DNA of 64,000 nt from Eunapius fragilis (GCA_963681505.1 OY811977.1:9925007-9989006); one strand, 5' to 3'; shown: positions 48,379 through 63,550, numbered from the stretch's first letter. A program made the numbers and translations. Notes: generated from the sequence alone by a model not told the origin.

Positions 48379-51300
48379 GCCCCCAATTGCTTCCGCGCGA
48401 GCGATTGGGAACAATTCGTTTGTACCAATTGCTCCCTGTTGCTCCCGCGGGAGCGATTGGGAGCAATTCGTTTGGACCAATTGCTCTCAATTACTCCCGC
48501 GAGAGCAATTCTGAGCAATTCGTTTGGACCAATTGCTCCTAATTGCTCCCTCATTCGTTTGGACCAATTGCTCACAATTGCTCCCGCATTCGTTTGGACC
48601 AATTGCTCCCGCGGGAGCGATTGGGAGCAATTCGTTTGGACCAATTGCTCCCAATTGCTCCCGCGGCAGCGATTGTGAGCAATTCGTTTGGACCAATTGC
48701 TCCCAATTGCTTCCGCGCGAGCGATTGGGAGCAATTCGTTTGGACCAATTGCTCCCAATTGCTCCCGCGTGAGCGATTTGGAGCAATTCGTTGTGACCAA
48801 TTGCTCCCAATTGCTCCCGCGGGAGCGATTGGGAGCAATTCGTTTGGACCAATTGCTCCCAATTATCCCGCGGGAGCAATTCTGAGCAATTCGTTTGGAC
48901 CAATTGCTCCTATTTTCTCCCTCATTCGTTTGGACCAATTGCTCACAATTGCTCCCGCATTCGTTTGGACCAATTGCTCCCAATTGCTCCCGCGGGAGCG
49001 ATTGGGAGCAATTCGATTGGAACAATTGCTCCCAATTGCTCCCGCGGGAGCAATTCGGAGCAGTTCGTTTGGACCAATTGCACCCAATTGCTCCCGCGGG
49101 AGCGATTTGGAGCAGTTCGTTTGGGCCAATTGCTACCAATTGCTCCAGCGGGAGCGATTGGGAGCAATTCATTTGGACCAATTGCTCCCAATTGCTCCCG
49201 CGGGAGCGATTGGGAGCAATTCGTTTGGACCAATTGCTCCCAATCGCTCCAGCGGGAGCGATTGGGAGTAATTTGTTTGGACCAATTGATCCCAATTGCT
49301 CCCGCGGGAGCGATTGGGAGCAATTCGTTTGGACCAATTGCTCCTGCGGGAGCGATTGGGAGCAAATTGTTTGGACCAATTGCTCCCAATTGCACCCGCG
49401 GGAACGATTGGGAGCAAATCGTTTGGACCAATTGCTCACAATTGCTCGCGCGGGAGCGAATCGGAGCAATTTGTTTCGACCAATTGCTCCCAATTGCTTC
49501 CGTGGGAGCGATTGGTAGCAATTCGTCTGGACCAATTGCTCCCAATTGCTCCCGCGGGAGCGATTCGGAGCAATTCGTTTGGACCAATTGCTCAAAAGTG
49601 CTGCCGCCGGAGCGATTGGGAGCAATTCGTTTGGACCAATTGCTCCCAATTGCTCCCGGGGGAGCGATTGGGAGCAATTCGTTTGGACCAATTGCTCCCA
49701 ATTGCTCCCGCGGGAGCAATTTGGAGCAATTCGTTTGGACCAATTGCCCCCAATTGCTCCCACATTCGTTTGGACCTATTGCTCCTAATTGCTCCCGCGG
49801 GGGCGATTCGGAGCAATTCGTTTGGACCAATTGCTCCCAATTGCTCCCGCGTGAGCGATTGGGAGCAATTGGTTTGGACCAATTGCTCCCAATTGCTCCC
49901 GCGGGAGCGATTGGGAGCAATTCGTTTGGACCAATTGCTCCCAATTGCTCCCGCGCGAGCGATTGGGAGCAATTCGTTTGGACCAATTGCTCCCGCGGGA
50001 GTAATTCTGAGCAATTCGTTTGGACCAATTGCTCCCAATTGCTCCGGCATTCGTTTGGACTAATTGCTCCCAATTGCTCTGGCATTCGTTTGGACTAATT
50101 GCTCCCAATTGCTCCGGCATTCGTTTGGACTAATTGCTCCCAATTGCTCCGGCATTCGTTTGGACTAATTGCTCCCAATTGCTCCGGCATTCGTTTGGAC
50201 TAATTGCTCCCAATTGCTCCCACGGGAGCGATTCGGAGCAATTCGTTTGGACCAATTGCTCCCAATTGCTCCCGCGGGAGCGATTGGGAGCAATTCGTTT
50301 CGACCAATTGCTCCCAATTGCTCCCGTGGGAGCGATTCGGAGCAATTCGTCTGGACCAATTGCTCCCAATTGCTCCAGCGAGAGCGATTCGGAGCAATTC
50401 GTTTTGACCAATTGCTCCCAATTGCTCCCGCGGGAGCGATTGGGAGCAATTCGTTTGGACCAATTGCTCCCAATTGCTCCCGAGGGAGCGATTGGGAGCA
50501 ATTCGTTTGGACCAATTGCTCCCAATTGCTCCCGAGGGAGCGATTGGGAGCAATTCGTTTGGACCAATTGCTCCCAATTGCTCCCGCGGGAGCGATTGGG
50601 AGCAATTTGTTTGGACCAATTGCTCCCAATTGCTCCCGCGGGAGCGATTGGGAGCAATTCATTTGGACCAATTGCTCCTGCGGGAGCGATTGGGAGCAAA
50701 TCGTTTGGACCAATTGCTCCCAATTGCTCCCGCGGGAACGATTGGGAGCAATTCGTTTGGATCAATTGCTCACAATTGCTCCCGCGGGAGCGAATCGGAG
50801 CAATTCGTTTCGACCAATTGCTCCCAATTGCTTCCGTGGGAGCGATTGGTAGCAATTCGTCTGGACCAATTGCTCCCAATTGCTCCCGCGGGAGCGATTC
50901 GGAGCAATTCGTTTGGACCAATTGCTCAAAAGTGCTCCCGCCGGAGCGATTGGGAGCAATTCGTTTGGACCAATTGCTCCCAATTGCTCCCGGGGGAGCG
51001 ATTGGGAGCAATTCGTTTGGACCAATTGCTCCCAATTGCTCCCGCGGGAGCAATTCGGAGCAATTCGTTTGGACCAATTGCCCCCAATTGCTCCCGCATT
51101 CGTTTGGACCTATTGCTCTAATTGCTCCCGCGGGGGCGATTCGGAGCAATTCGTTTGGACCAATTACTCCCAATTGCTCCCGCGTGAGCGATTGGGAGCA
51201 ATTGGTTTGGACCAATTGCTCCCAATTGCTCCCGCGGGAGCGATAGGGAGCAATTCGTTTGGACCAATTGCTCCCAATTGCTCCCGCGCGAGCGATTGGG

Positions 51301-54300
51301 AGCAATTCGTTTGGACCAATTGCTCCCGCGGGAAGTAATTCTGAGCAATTCGTTTGGACCAATTGCTCCCAAATGCTCCGGCATTCGTTTGGACTAATTG
51401 CTCCCAATTGCTCCGGCATTCGTTTGGACTAATTGCTCCCAATTGCTCCCACGGGAGCGATTCGGAGCAATTTGTTTGGACCAATTGCCCCTATTGCTCC
51501 CGCTGGAGCGATTGGGAGCAATTCGTTTCGACCAATTGCTCCCAATTGCTCCCTTGGGAGCGATTCGGAGCAATTCGTCTGGACCAATTGCTCCCAATTG
51601 CTCCCGCGGGAGCGATTCGGAGCAATTCGTTTGGACCAATTCCTCCCAATTGCTCCCGCGGGAGCGATTGGGAGCAATTCGTTTGGCCAATTGCTCCCGC
51701 GGGAGCGATTGGGAGGAATTCGTTTGGACCACTTGCTCCCGATTGCTCCCGCGGGAGCGATTGGGAGGAATTCGTTTGGACCAAATCCTCAAAATTGCTC
51801 CCGCGGGAGCGATTGGGAGCAATTCGTTTGGACCAATTGCTCCTAATTGCTCCCGGGGGAGCGATTGGGAGCAATTCGTTTGGACCAATTGCACCCAATT
51901 GCTCCCGCGGGAGCAATTCAGAGCAATTCGTTTGGACCAATTGCTCCCAATTGCTCCCGCATTCGTTTGGACAAATTGCTCCCAATTGCTCTCGCGGGAG
52001 CGATTCGGAGCAATTCGTTTGGACCAATTGCTCCCAATTGCTCCCGCGGGAGCGATTCGGAGCAATCGTCTGGACCAATTGCTCCCAATTGCTCCCGCGG
52101 GAGCGATTCGGAGCAAATCGTTTGGACCAATTGCTCCCAATTGCTCCCGCGGGAGCGATTGGGAGCAATTTGTTTGGACTAATATTTCCCAATTGCTCCC
52201 GCGGGAGCGATTGGGAGCAATTCGTTTGGACCAATTGCTCCCAATTGCTCCCGCATTCGTTTGGACCAATTGCTCCCAATTGCTCCCGCGGGAGCGATTG
52301 GGAGCAATTCGTTTGGACCAAATGCTCCCAATTGCTCCCGCGCGAGTGATTGGGAGCAATTCGTTTGGACCAATTGCTCCCAATTGCTCCCGCGGGAGCA
52401 ATTCTGAGCAATTCGTTTGGACCAATTGCTCCCAATTTCTCCTGCATTCGTTTGGACTAATTCTTCCCAATTGCTCCCGCGGGAGCGAATCGGAGCAATT
52501 TGTATGGACCAATTGCTCCCAATTGCTCCCATGGGAACGATTCGGAGCAAATCGTCTGGACCAATTGCTCCCAACTGCTTCCGCGGGAGCGATTTGGAGC
52601 AATTCGTTTCGACCAATTACTCCCAATTGCTCCCGCGGGAGCGATTGTGAGCAATTCGTTTGGACCAATTGCTCTCTATTGCTCCCGCGGGAGCGATTCA
52701 GAGCAATTCGTTTGGACCAATTGCTCCCAATTGCTCCCGCGGGAGCGATTTGGAGCAATTCGTTTCAACCAATTGCTCCCAATGGGAGCGATTCGGAGCA
52801 ATTCGTCTGGACCAATTGCTCCCAATTGCTCCCGCGAAAGCGATTCGGAGCAATTCGTTTGGACCAATTGCTCCCAATTGCTCCCGCGGGAGCGATTGGG
52901 AGCAATTCGTTTAGACCAATTGCTCCCAATTGCTCCCGTGGGAGCGATTAGGAGCAATTCGTTTGGACCGATTGCTCCCAATTGCTCCCGCGGGAGCAAT
53001 TGGGAGCAATTGGGAGCAATTTGTTTGGACCTATTGCTCCCAATTGCTTTCGCGGGAGCGATTGGGAGCAATTCGTTTGGACCAATTGCTTCCAATTGCT
53101 CCCGCATTCGTTTGGACCAATTGCTCCCAATTGCTCCCGCGGGAGCGATTGGGAGCAATTCGTTTGGACCAATTGCTCCCAATTGCTCCCGCATTCGTTT
53201 GGACCAATTGCTCCCAATTGCTCCCGCGGGAGCGATTGGGAGCAATTCGTTTGTACCAATTGCTCCCAATTGCTCCCGCGGGAGCAATTCGGAGCAATTC
53301 GGTTGGACCAATTGCTCCCAATTGCTCCCGAATTCGTTTGGACCAATTGCTCCCAATTGCTCCCGCAGGAGCGATTCGGAGCAATTCGTTTGGACCAATT
53401 GCTCCCTATTGCTCCCGCGGGAGCGATTTGTAGCAATTCGTTTGGACCAATTGCTCCCACATTCGTTTGGACCAATAGCTCCCAATTGCTCCCGCGGGAG
53501 CGATTGGTAGCAATTCGTTTGGACCAATTGCTCCCAATTGCTCCCGCGGGAGCAATTCGGAGCAATTCGTTTGGACCAATTGCCCCCAATTGCTCCCGCA
53601 TTCGTTTGGACCTATTGCTCCTAATTGCTACCGTGGGAGCAATTCGGAGCAGTTCGTTTGGACCAATTGCTCCCAATTGCTCAAGTGGGAGCGATTGGGT
53701 GCAATTCGTTTGGACCCATTGCTCCCAATTGCTCCTGCGGGAGCGATTTGGAGCAATTCGTTTGGACCAATTGCTCCCAATTGCTCCCGCGGCAGCGATT
53801 GGGAGCAATTCGTTTGGACCAATTGCTCCCAATTGCTTCCGCGCGAGCGATTGGGAGCAATTCGTTTGGACCAATTGCTCCCTGTTGCTCCCGCGGGAGC
53901 GATTCGGAGCAATTCGTTTGGACCAATTGCTCCCAATTGCTCCCGCGTGAGCGATTTGGAGCAATTCGTTTTGACCAATTGCTCCCAATTGCTCCCGCGG
54001 GAGCGATTGGGAGCAATTCGTTTGGACCAATTGCTCCCAATTACTCCCGCAGGAGCAATTCTGAGCAATTCGTTTGGACCAATTGCTCCTAATTGCTCCC
54101 TCATTCGTTTGGACCAATTGCTCACAATTGCTCCCGCATTCGTTTGGACCAATTGCTCCCGCGGGAGCGATTGGGAGCAATTCGTTTGGACCAATTGCTC
54201 CCAATTGCTCCCGCGGCAGCGATTGGGAGCAATTCGTTTGGACCAATTGCTCCCAATTGCTTCCGCGCGAGCGATTGGGAGCAATTCGTTTGTACCAATT

Positions 54301-57300
54301 GCTCCCTGTTGCTCCCGCGGGAGCGATTGGGAGCAATTCGTTTGGACCAATTGCTCCCAATTACTCCCGCGGGAGCAATTCTGAGCAATTCGTTTGGACC
54401 AATTGCTCCTAATTGCTCCCTCATTCGTTTGGACCAATTGCTCATAATTGCTCCCGCATTCGTTTGGACCAATTGCTCCCGCGGGAGCGATTGGGAGCAA
54501 TTCGTTTGGACCAATTGCTCCCAATTGCTCCCGCGGCAGCGATTGTGAGCAATTCGTTTGGACCAATTGCTTCCGCGCGAGCGATTGGGAGCAATTCGTT
54601 TGTACCAATTGCTCCCTGTTGCTCCCGCGGGAGCGATTGGGAGCAATTCGTTTGGACCAATTGCTCCCAATTGCTCCCGCGGGAGCGATTCGGAGCAAAT
54701 CGTTTGGACCAATTGCTCCCAATTGCTCCCGCGGGAGCGATTGGGAGCAATTTGTTTGGACTACTATTTCCCAATTGCTCCCGCGGGAGCGATTGGGAGC
54801 AATTCGTTTGGACCAATTGCTCCCAATTGCTCCCGCATTCGTTTGGACCAATTGCTCCCAATTGCTCCCGCGGGAGCGATTGGGAGCAATTCGTTTGGAC
54901 CAAATGCTCCCAATTGCTCCCGCGCGAGTGATTGGGAGCAATTCGTTTGGACCAATTGCTCCCAATTGCTCCCGCGGGAGCAATTCTGAGCAATTCGTTT
55001 GGACCAATTGCTCCCAATTTCTCCTGCATTCGTTTGGACTAATTCTTCCCAATTGCTCCCGCGGGAGCGAATCGGAGCAATTCGTATGGACCAATTGCTC
55101 CCAATTGCTCCCATGGGAACGATTCGGAGCAAATCGTCTGGACCAATTGCTCCCAACTGCTCCCGCGGGAGCGATTTGGAGCAATTCGTTTCGACCAATT
55201 ACTCCCAATTGCTCCCGCTGGAGCGATTGTGAGCAATTCGTTTGGACCAATTGCTCTCTATTGCTCCCGCGGGAGCGATTCAGAGCAATTCGTTTGGACC
55301 AATTGCTCCCAATTGCTCCCGCGGGAGCGATTGGGAGCAATTCGTTTGGACCAATTGCTCCCAATTGCTCCCGTGGGAGCGATTAGGAGCAATTCGTTTG
55401 GACCGATTGCTCCCAATTGCTCCCGCGGGAGCAATTGGGAGCAATTGGGAGCAATTTGTTTGGACCTATTGCTCCCAATTGCTTTCGCGGGAGCGATTGG
55501 GAGCAATTCGTTTGGACCAATTGCTTCCAATTGCTCCCGCATTCGTTTGGACCAATTGCTCCCAATTGCTCCCGCGGGAGCGATTGGGAGCAATTCGTTT
55601 GGACCAATTGCTCCCAATTGCTCCCGCATTCGTTTGGACCAATTGCTCCCAATTGCTCCCGCGGGAGCGATTGGGAGCAATTCGTTTGTACCAATTGCTC
55701 CCAATTGCTCTTGCGGGAGCGATTCGGAGCAATTCGTTTGGACCAATTGCTCCCTATTGCTCCCGCGGGAGCGATTTGTAGCAATTCGTTTGGACCAATT
55801 GCTCCCACATTCGTTTGGACCAATAGCTCCCAATTGCTCCCGCGGGAGCGATTGGTAGCAATTCGTTTGGACCAATTGCTCCCAATTGCTCCCGCGGGAG
55901 CAATTCGGAGCAATTCGTTTGGAGCAATTGCCCCCAATTGCTCCCGCATTCGTTTGGACCTATTGCTCCTAATTGCTACCGTGGGAGCAATTCGGAGCAG
56001 TTCGTTTGGACCAATTGCTCCCAATTGCTCAAGCGGGAGCGATTGGGTGCAATTCGTTTGGACCTATTGCTCCCAATTGCTCCTGCGGGAGCGATTTGGA
56101 GCAATTCGTTTGGACCAATTGCTCCCAATTGCTCCCGCGGCAGCGATTTGGAGCAATTCGTTTGGACCAATTCCTCCCAATTGCTTCCGCGCGAGCGATT
56201 GGGAGCAATTCGTTTGGACCAATTGCTCCCTGTTGCTCCCGCGGGAGCGATTCGGAGCAATTCGTTTGGACCAATTGCTCCCAATTGCTCCCGCGTGAGC
56301 GATTTGGAGCAATTCGTTTTGACCAATTGCTCCCAATTGCTCCCGCGGGAGCGATTGGGAGCAATTCGTTTGGACCAATTGCTCCCAATTACTCCCGCAG
56401 GAGCAATTCTGAGCAATTCGTTTGGACCAATTGCTCCTAATTGCTCCCTCATTCGTTTGGACCAATTGCTCACAATTGCTCCCGCATTCGTTTGGACCAA
56501 TTGCTCCCGCGGGAGCGATTGGGAGCAATTCGTTTGGACCAATTGCTCCCAATTGCTCCCGCGGCAGCGATTGGGAGCAATTCGTTTGGACCAATTGCTC
56601 CCAATTGCTTCCGCGCGAGCGATTGGGAGCAATTCGTTTGTACCAATTGCTCCCTGTTGCTCCCGCGGGAGCGATTGGGAGCAATTCGTTTGGACCAATT
56701 GCTCCCAATTACTCCCGCGGGAGCAATTCTGAGCAATTCGTTTGGACCAATTGCTCCTAATTGCTCCCTCATTCGTTTGGACCAATTGCTCACAATTGCT
56801 CCCGCATTCGTTTGGACCAATTGCTCCCGCGGGAGCGATTGGGAGCAATTCGTTTGGACCAATTGCTCCCAATTGCTCCCGCGGCAGCGATTGTGAGCAA
56901 TTCGTTTGGACCAATTGCTCCCAATTGCTTCCGCGCGAGCGATTGGGAGCAATTCGTTTGTACCAATTGCTCCCTGTTGCTCCCGCGGGAGCGATTGGGA
57001 GCAATTCGTTTGGACCAATTGCTCCCAATTGCTCCCGCGTGAGCGATTTGGAGCAATTCGTTGTGACCAATTGCTCCCAATTGCTCCCGCGGGAGCGATT
57101 GGGAGCAATTCGTTTGGACCAATTGCTCCCAATTACTCCCGCGGGAGCAATTCTGAGCAATTCGTTTGGACCAATTGCTCCTAATTGCTCCCTCATTCGT
57201 TTGGACCAATTGCTCACAATTGCTCCCGCATTCGTTTGGACGAATTGCTCCCAATTGCTCTCGCGGGAGCGATTGGGAGCAATTCGATTGGAACAATTGC

Positions 57301-58319
57301 TCCCAATTGCTCCCGCGGGAGCAATTCGGAGCAGTTTGTTTGGACCAATTGCACCCAATTGCTCCCGCGGGAGCGATTTGGAGCAGTTCGTTTGGGCCAA
57401 TTGCTACCAATTGCTCCAGCGGGAGCGATTGGGAGCAATTCGTTTGGACCAATTGCTCCCAATTGCTCCCGCGGGAGCGATTGGGAGCAATTCGTTTGGA
57501 CCAATTGCTCCCAATTGCTCCAGCGGGAGCGATTGGGAGCAATTTGTTTGGACCAATTGCTCCCAATTGCTCCCGCGGGAGCGATTGGGAGCAATTCGTT
57601 TGGAGCAATTGCTCCTGCGGGAGCGATTGGGAGCAAATTGTTTGGACCAATTGCTCCCAATTGCACCCGCGGGAACGATTGGGAGCAAATCGTTTGGACC
57701 AATTGCTCGCAATTGCTCCCGCGGGAGCGAATCGGAGCAATTTGTATCGACCAATTGCTCCCAATTGCTTCCGTGGGAGCGATTGGTAGCAATTCGTCTG
57801 GACCAATTGCTCCCAATTGCTCCCGCGGGAGCGATTCGGAGCAATTCGTTTGGACCAATTGCTCAAAAGTGCTCCCGCCGGAGCGATTGGGAGCAATTCG
57901 TTTGGACCAATTGCTCCCAATTGCTCCCGGGGGAGCGATTGGGAGCAATTCGTTTGGACCAATTGCTCCCAATTGCTCCCGCGGGAGCAATTTGGAGCAA
58001 TTCGTTTGGACCAATTGCCCCCAATTGCTCCCACATTCGTTTGGACCTATTGCTCCTAATTGCTCCCGCGGGGGCGATTCGGAGCAATTCGTTTGGACCA
58101 ATTGCTCCCAATTGCTCCCGCGTGAGCGATTGGGAGCAATTGTTTTGGACCAATTGCTCCCAATTGCTCCCGCGGGAGCGATTGGGAGCAATTCGTTTGG
58201 ACCAATAGCTCCCAATTGCTCCCGCGGGAGCGATTGGTAGCAATTCGTTTGGACCAATTGCTCCCAATTGCTCCCGCGGGAGCAATTCGGAGCAATTCGT
58301 TTGGAGCAATTGCCCCCAA

Positions 58320-61300
58320 TTGCTCCCGCATTCGTTTGGACCTATTGCTCCTAATTGCTACCGTGGGAGCAATTCGGAGCAGTTCGTTTGGACCAATTGC
58401 TCCCAATTGCTCAAGCGGGAGCGATTGGGTGCAATTCGTTTGGACCTATTGCTCCCAATTGCTCCTGCGGGAGCGATTTGGAGCAATTCGTTTGGACCAA
58501 TTGCTCCCAATTGCTCCCGCGGCAGCGATTTGGAGCAATTCGTTTGGACCAATTGCTCCCAATTGCTTCCGCGCGAGCGATTGGGAGCAATTCGTTTGGA
58601 CCAATTGCTCCCTGTTGCTCCCGCGGGAGCGATTCGGAGCAATTCGTTTGGACCAATTGCTCCCAATTGCTCCCGCGTGAGCGATTTGGAGCAATTCGTT
58701 TTGACCAATTGCTCCCAATTGCTCCCGCGGGAGCGATTGGGAGCAATTCGTTTGGACCAATTGCTCCCAATTACTCCCGCAGGAGCAATTCTGAGCAATT
58801 CGTTTGGACCAATTGCTCCTAATTGCTCCCTCATTCGTTTGGACCAATTGCTCACAATTGCTCCCGCATTCGTTTGGACCAATTGCTCCCGCGGGAGCGA
58901 TTGGGAGCAATTCGTTTGGACCAATTGCTCCCAATTGCTCCCGCGGCAGCGATTGGGAGCAATTCGTTTGGACCAATTGCTCCCAATTGCTTCCGCGCGA
59001 GCGATTGGGAGCAATTCGTTTGTACCAATTGCTCCCTGTTGCTCCCGCGGGAGCGATTTGGAGCAATTCGTTTTGACCAATTGCTCCCAATTGCTCCCGC
59101 GGGAGCGATTGGGAGCAATTCGTTTGGACCAATTGCTCCCAATTACTCCCGCAGGAGCAATTCTGAGCAATTCGTTTGGACCAATTGCTCCTAATTGCTC
59201 CCTCATTCGTTTGGACCAATTGCTCACAATTGCTCCCGCATTCGTTTGGACCAATTGCTCCCGCGGGAGCGATTGGGAGCAATTCGTTTGGACCAATTGC
59301 TCCCAATTGCTCCCGCGGCAGCGATTGGGAGCAATTCGTTTGGACCAATTGCTCCCAATTGCTTCCGCGCGAGCGATTGGGAGCAATTCGTTTGTACCAA
59401 TTGCTCCCTGTTGCTCCCGCGGGAGCGATTGGGAGCAATTCGTTTGGACCAATTGCTCCCAATTACTCCCGCGGGAGCAATTCTGAGCAATTCGTTTGGA
59501 CCAATTGCTCCTAATTGCTCCCTCATTCGTTTGGACCAATTGCTCACAATTGCTCCCGCATTCGTTTGGACCAATTGCTCCCGCGGGAGCGATTGGGAGC
59601 AATTCGTTTGGACCAATTGCTCCCAATTGCTCCCGCGGCAGCGATTGTGAGCAATTCGTTTGGACCAATTGCTCCCAATTGCTTCCGCGCGAGCGATTGG
59701 GAGCAATTCGTTTGTACCAATTGCTCCCTGTTGCTCCCGCGGGAGCGATTGGGAGCAATTCGTTTGGACCAATTGCTCCCAATTGCTCCCGCGTGAGCGA
59801 TTTGGAGCAATTCGTTGTGACCAATTGCTCCCAATTGCTCCCGCGGGAGCGATTGGGAGCAATTCGTTTGGACCAATTGCTCCCAATTACTCCCGCGGGA
59901 GCAATTCTGAGCAATTCGTTTGGACCAATTGCTCCTAATTGCTCCCTCATTCGTTTGGACCAATTGCTCACAATTGCTCCCGCATTCGTTTGGACGAATT
60001 GCTCCCAATTGCTCTCGCGGGAGCGATTGGGAGCAATTCGATTGGAACAATTGCTCCCAATTGCTCCCGCGGGAGCAATTCGGAGCAGTTTGTTTGGACC
60101 AATTGCACCCAATTGCTCCCGCGGGAGCGATTTGGAGCAGTTCGTTTGGGCCAATTGCTACCAATTGCTCCAGCGGGAGCGATTGGGAGCAATTCGTTTG
60201 GACCAATTGCTCCCAATTGCTCCCGCGGGAGCGATTGGGAGCAATTCGTTTGGACCAATTGCTCCCAATTGCTCCAGCGGGAGCGATTGGGAGCAATTTG
60301 TTTGGACCAATTGCTCCCAATTGCTCCCGCGGGAGCGATTGGGAGCAATTCGTTTGGAGCAATTGCTCCTGCGGGAGCGATTGGGAGCAAATTGTTTGGA
60401 CCAATTGCTCCCAATTGCACCCGCGGGAACGATTGGGAGCAAATCGTTTGGACCAATTGCTCGCAATTGCTCCCGCGGGAGCGAATCGGAGCAATTTGTA
60501 TCGACCAATTGCTCCCAATTGCTTCCGTGGGAGCGATTGGTAGCAATTCGTCTGGACCAATTGCTCCCAATTGCTCCCGCGGGAGCGATTCGGAGCAATT
60601 CGTTTGGACCAATTGCTCAAAAGTGCTCCCGCCGGAGCGATTGGGAGCAATTCGTTTGGACCAATTGCTCCCAATTGCTCCCGGGGGAGCGATTGGGAGC
60701 AATTCGTTTGGACCAATTGCTCCCAATTGCTCCCGCGGGAGCAATTTGGAGCAATTCGTTTGGACCAATTGCCCCCAATTGCTCCCACATTCGTTTGGAC
60801 CTATTGCTCCTAATTGCTCCCGCGGGGGCGATTCGGAGCAATTCGTTTGGACCAATTGCTCCCAATTGCTCCCGCGTGAGCGATTGGGAGCAATTGTTTT
60901 GGACCAATTGCTCCCAATTGCTCCCGCGGGAGCGATTGGTAGCAATTCGTTTGGACCAATTGCTCCCAATTGCTCCCGCGCGAGCGATTTGGAGCAATTC
61001 GTTTGGACCAATTGCTCCCGCGGGAGTAATTCTGAGCAATTCGTTTGGACCAATTGCTCCCAATTGCTCCGGCATTCGTTTGGACTAATTGCTCCCAATT
61101 GCTCCGGCATTCGTTTGGACTAATTGCTCCCAATTGCTCCGGCATTCGTTTGGACTAATTGCTCCCAATTGCTCCGGCATTCGTTTGGACTAATTGCTCC
61201 CAATTGCTCCGGCATTCGTTTGGACTAATTGCTCCCAATTGCTCCCACGGGAGCGATTCGGAGCAATTCGTTTGGACCAATTGCTCCCAATTGCTCCCGC

Positions 61301-63550
61301 GGGAGCGATTGGGAGCAATTCGTTTCGACCAATTGCTCCCAATTGCTCCCGTGGGAGCGATTCGGAGCAATTCGTCTGGACCAATTGCTCCCAATTGCTC
61401 CAGCGAGAGCGATTCGGAGCTATTCGTTTTGACCAATTGCTCCCAATTGCTCCCGCGGGAGCGATTGGGAGCAATTCGTTTGGACCAATTGCTCCCAATT
61501 ACTCCCGCAGGAGCAATTCTGAGCAATTCGTTTGGACCAATTGCTCCTAATTGCTCCCTCATTCGTTTGGACCAATTGCTCACAATTGCTCCCGCATTCG
61601 TTTGGACCAATTGCTCCAGCGGGAGCGATTGGGAGCAATTCGTTTGGACCAATTGCTCCCAATTGCTCCCGTGGGAGCGATTCGGAGCAATTCGTCTGGA
61701 CCAATTGCTCCCAATTGCTCCAGCGAGAGCGATTCGGAGCTATTCGTTTTGACCAATTGCTCCCAATTGCTCCCGCGGGAGCGATTGGGAGCAATTCGTT
61801 TGGACCAATTGCTCCCAATTACTCCCGCAGGAGCAATTCTGAGCAATTCGTTTGGACCAATTGCTCCTAATTGCTCCCTCATTCGTTTGGACCAATTGCT
61901 CACAATTGCTCCCGCATTCGTTTGGACCAATTGCTCCAGCGGGAGCGATTGGGAGCAATTCGTTTGGACCAATTGCTCCCAATTGCTCCCGCGGCAGCGA
62001 TTGGGAGCAATTCGTTTGGACCAATTGCTCCCAATTGCTTCCGCGCGAGCGATTGGGAGCAATTCGTTTGTACCAATTGCTCCCTGTTGCTCCCGCGGGA
62101 GCGATTGGGAGCAATTCGTTTGGACCAATTGCTCCCAATTACTCCCGCGGGAGCAATTCTGAGCAATTCGTTTGGACCAATTGCTCCTAATTGCTCCCTC
62201 ATTCGTTTGGACCAATTGCTCACAATTGCTCCCGCATTCGTTTGGACCAATTGCTCCCGCGGGAGCGATTGGGAGCAATTCGTTTGGACCAATTGCTCCC
62301 AATTGCTCCCGCGGCAGCGATTGTGAGCAATTCGTTTGGACCAATTGCTCCCAATTGCTTCCGCGCGAGCGATTGGGAGCAATTCGTTTGTACCAATTGC
62401 TCCCTGTTGCTCCCGCGGGAGCGATTGGGAGCAATTCGTTTGGACCAATTGCTCCCAATTGCTCCCACGTGAGCGATTTGGAGCAATTCGTTGTGACCAA
62501 TTGCTCCCAATTGCTCCCGCGGGAGCGATTGGGAGCAATTCGTTTGGACCAATTGCTCCCAATTACTCCCGCGGGAGCAATTCTGAGCAATTCGTTTGGA
62601 CCAATTGCTCCTAATTGCTCCCTCATTCGTTTGGACCAATTGCTCACAATTGCTCCCGCATTCGTTTGGACCAATTGCTCCCAATTGCTCTCGCGGGAGC
62701 GATTGGGAGCAATTCGATTGGAACAATTGCTCCCAATTGCTCCCGCGGGAGCAATTCGGAGCAGTTCGTTTGGACCAATTGCACCCAATTGCTCCCGCGG
62801 GAGCGATTTGGAGCAGTTCGTTTGGGCCAATTGCTACCAATTGCTCCAGCGGGAGCGATTGGGAGCAATTCGTTTGGACCAATTGCTCCCAATTGCTCCC
62901 GCGGGAGCGATTGGGAGCAATTCGTTTGGACCAATTGCTCCCAATTGCTCCAGCGGGAGCGATTGGGAGCAATTTGTTTGGACCAATTGCTCCCAATTGC
63001 TCCCGCGGGAGCGATTGGGAGCAATTCGTTTGGAGCAATTGCTCCTGCGGGAGCGATTGGGAGCAAATTGTTTGGACCAATTGCTCCCAATTGCACCCGC
63101 GGGAACGATTGGGAGCAAATCGTTTGGACCAATTGCTCGCAATTGCTCCCGCGGGAGCGAATCGGAGCAATTTGTTTCGACCAATTGCTCCCAATTGCTT
63201 CCGTGGGAGCGATTGGTAGCAATTCGTCTGGACCAATTGCTCCCAATTGCTCCCGCGGGAGCGATTCGGAGCAATTCGTTTGGACCAATTGCTCAAAAGT
63301 GCTCCCGCCGGAGCGATTGGGAGCAATTCGTTTGGACCAATTGCTCCCAATTGCTCCCGGGGGAGCGATTGGGAGCAATTCGTTTGGACCAATTGCTCCC
63401 AATTGCTCCCGCGGGAGCAATTTGGAGCAATTCGTTTGGACCAATTGCCCCCAATTGCTCCCACATTCGTTTGGACCTATTGCTCCTAATTGCTCCCGCG
63501 GGGGCGATTCGGAGCAATTCGCTTGGACCAATTGCTCCCAATTGCTCCCG
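58320..63550. repeat. ~2.4-2.75 kb tandem higher-order repeats in family B
   Basis: The segment from 58320 matches 55938 onward at an offset of 2382 bp. After an extra 372-bp duplication (58690-59060 repeated at 59062-59432) the offset becomes 2754 bp, up to about 60900. From about 61871 the sequence matches 59195 onward at 2676 bp. A 320-bp tandem duplication lies at about 61430-62060. The nested offsets record successive copying events. Confidence 0.8.
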
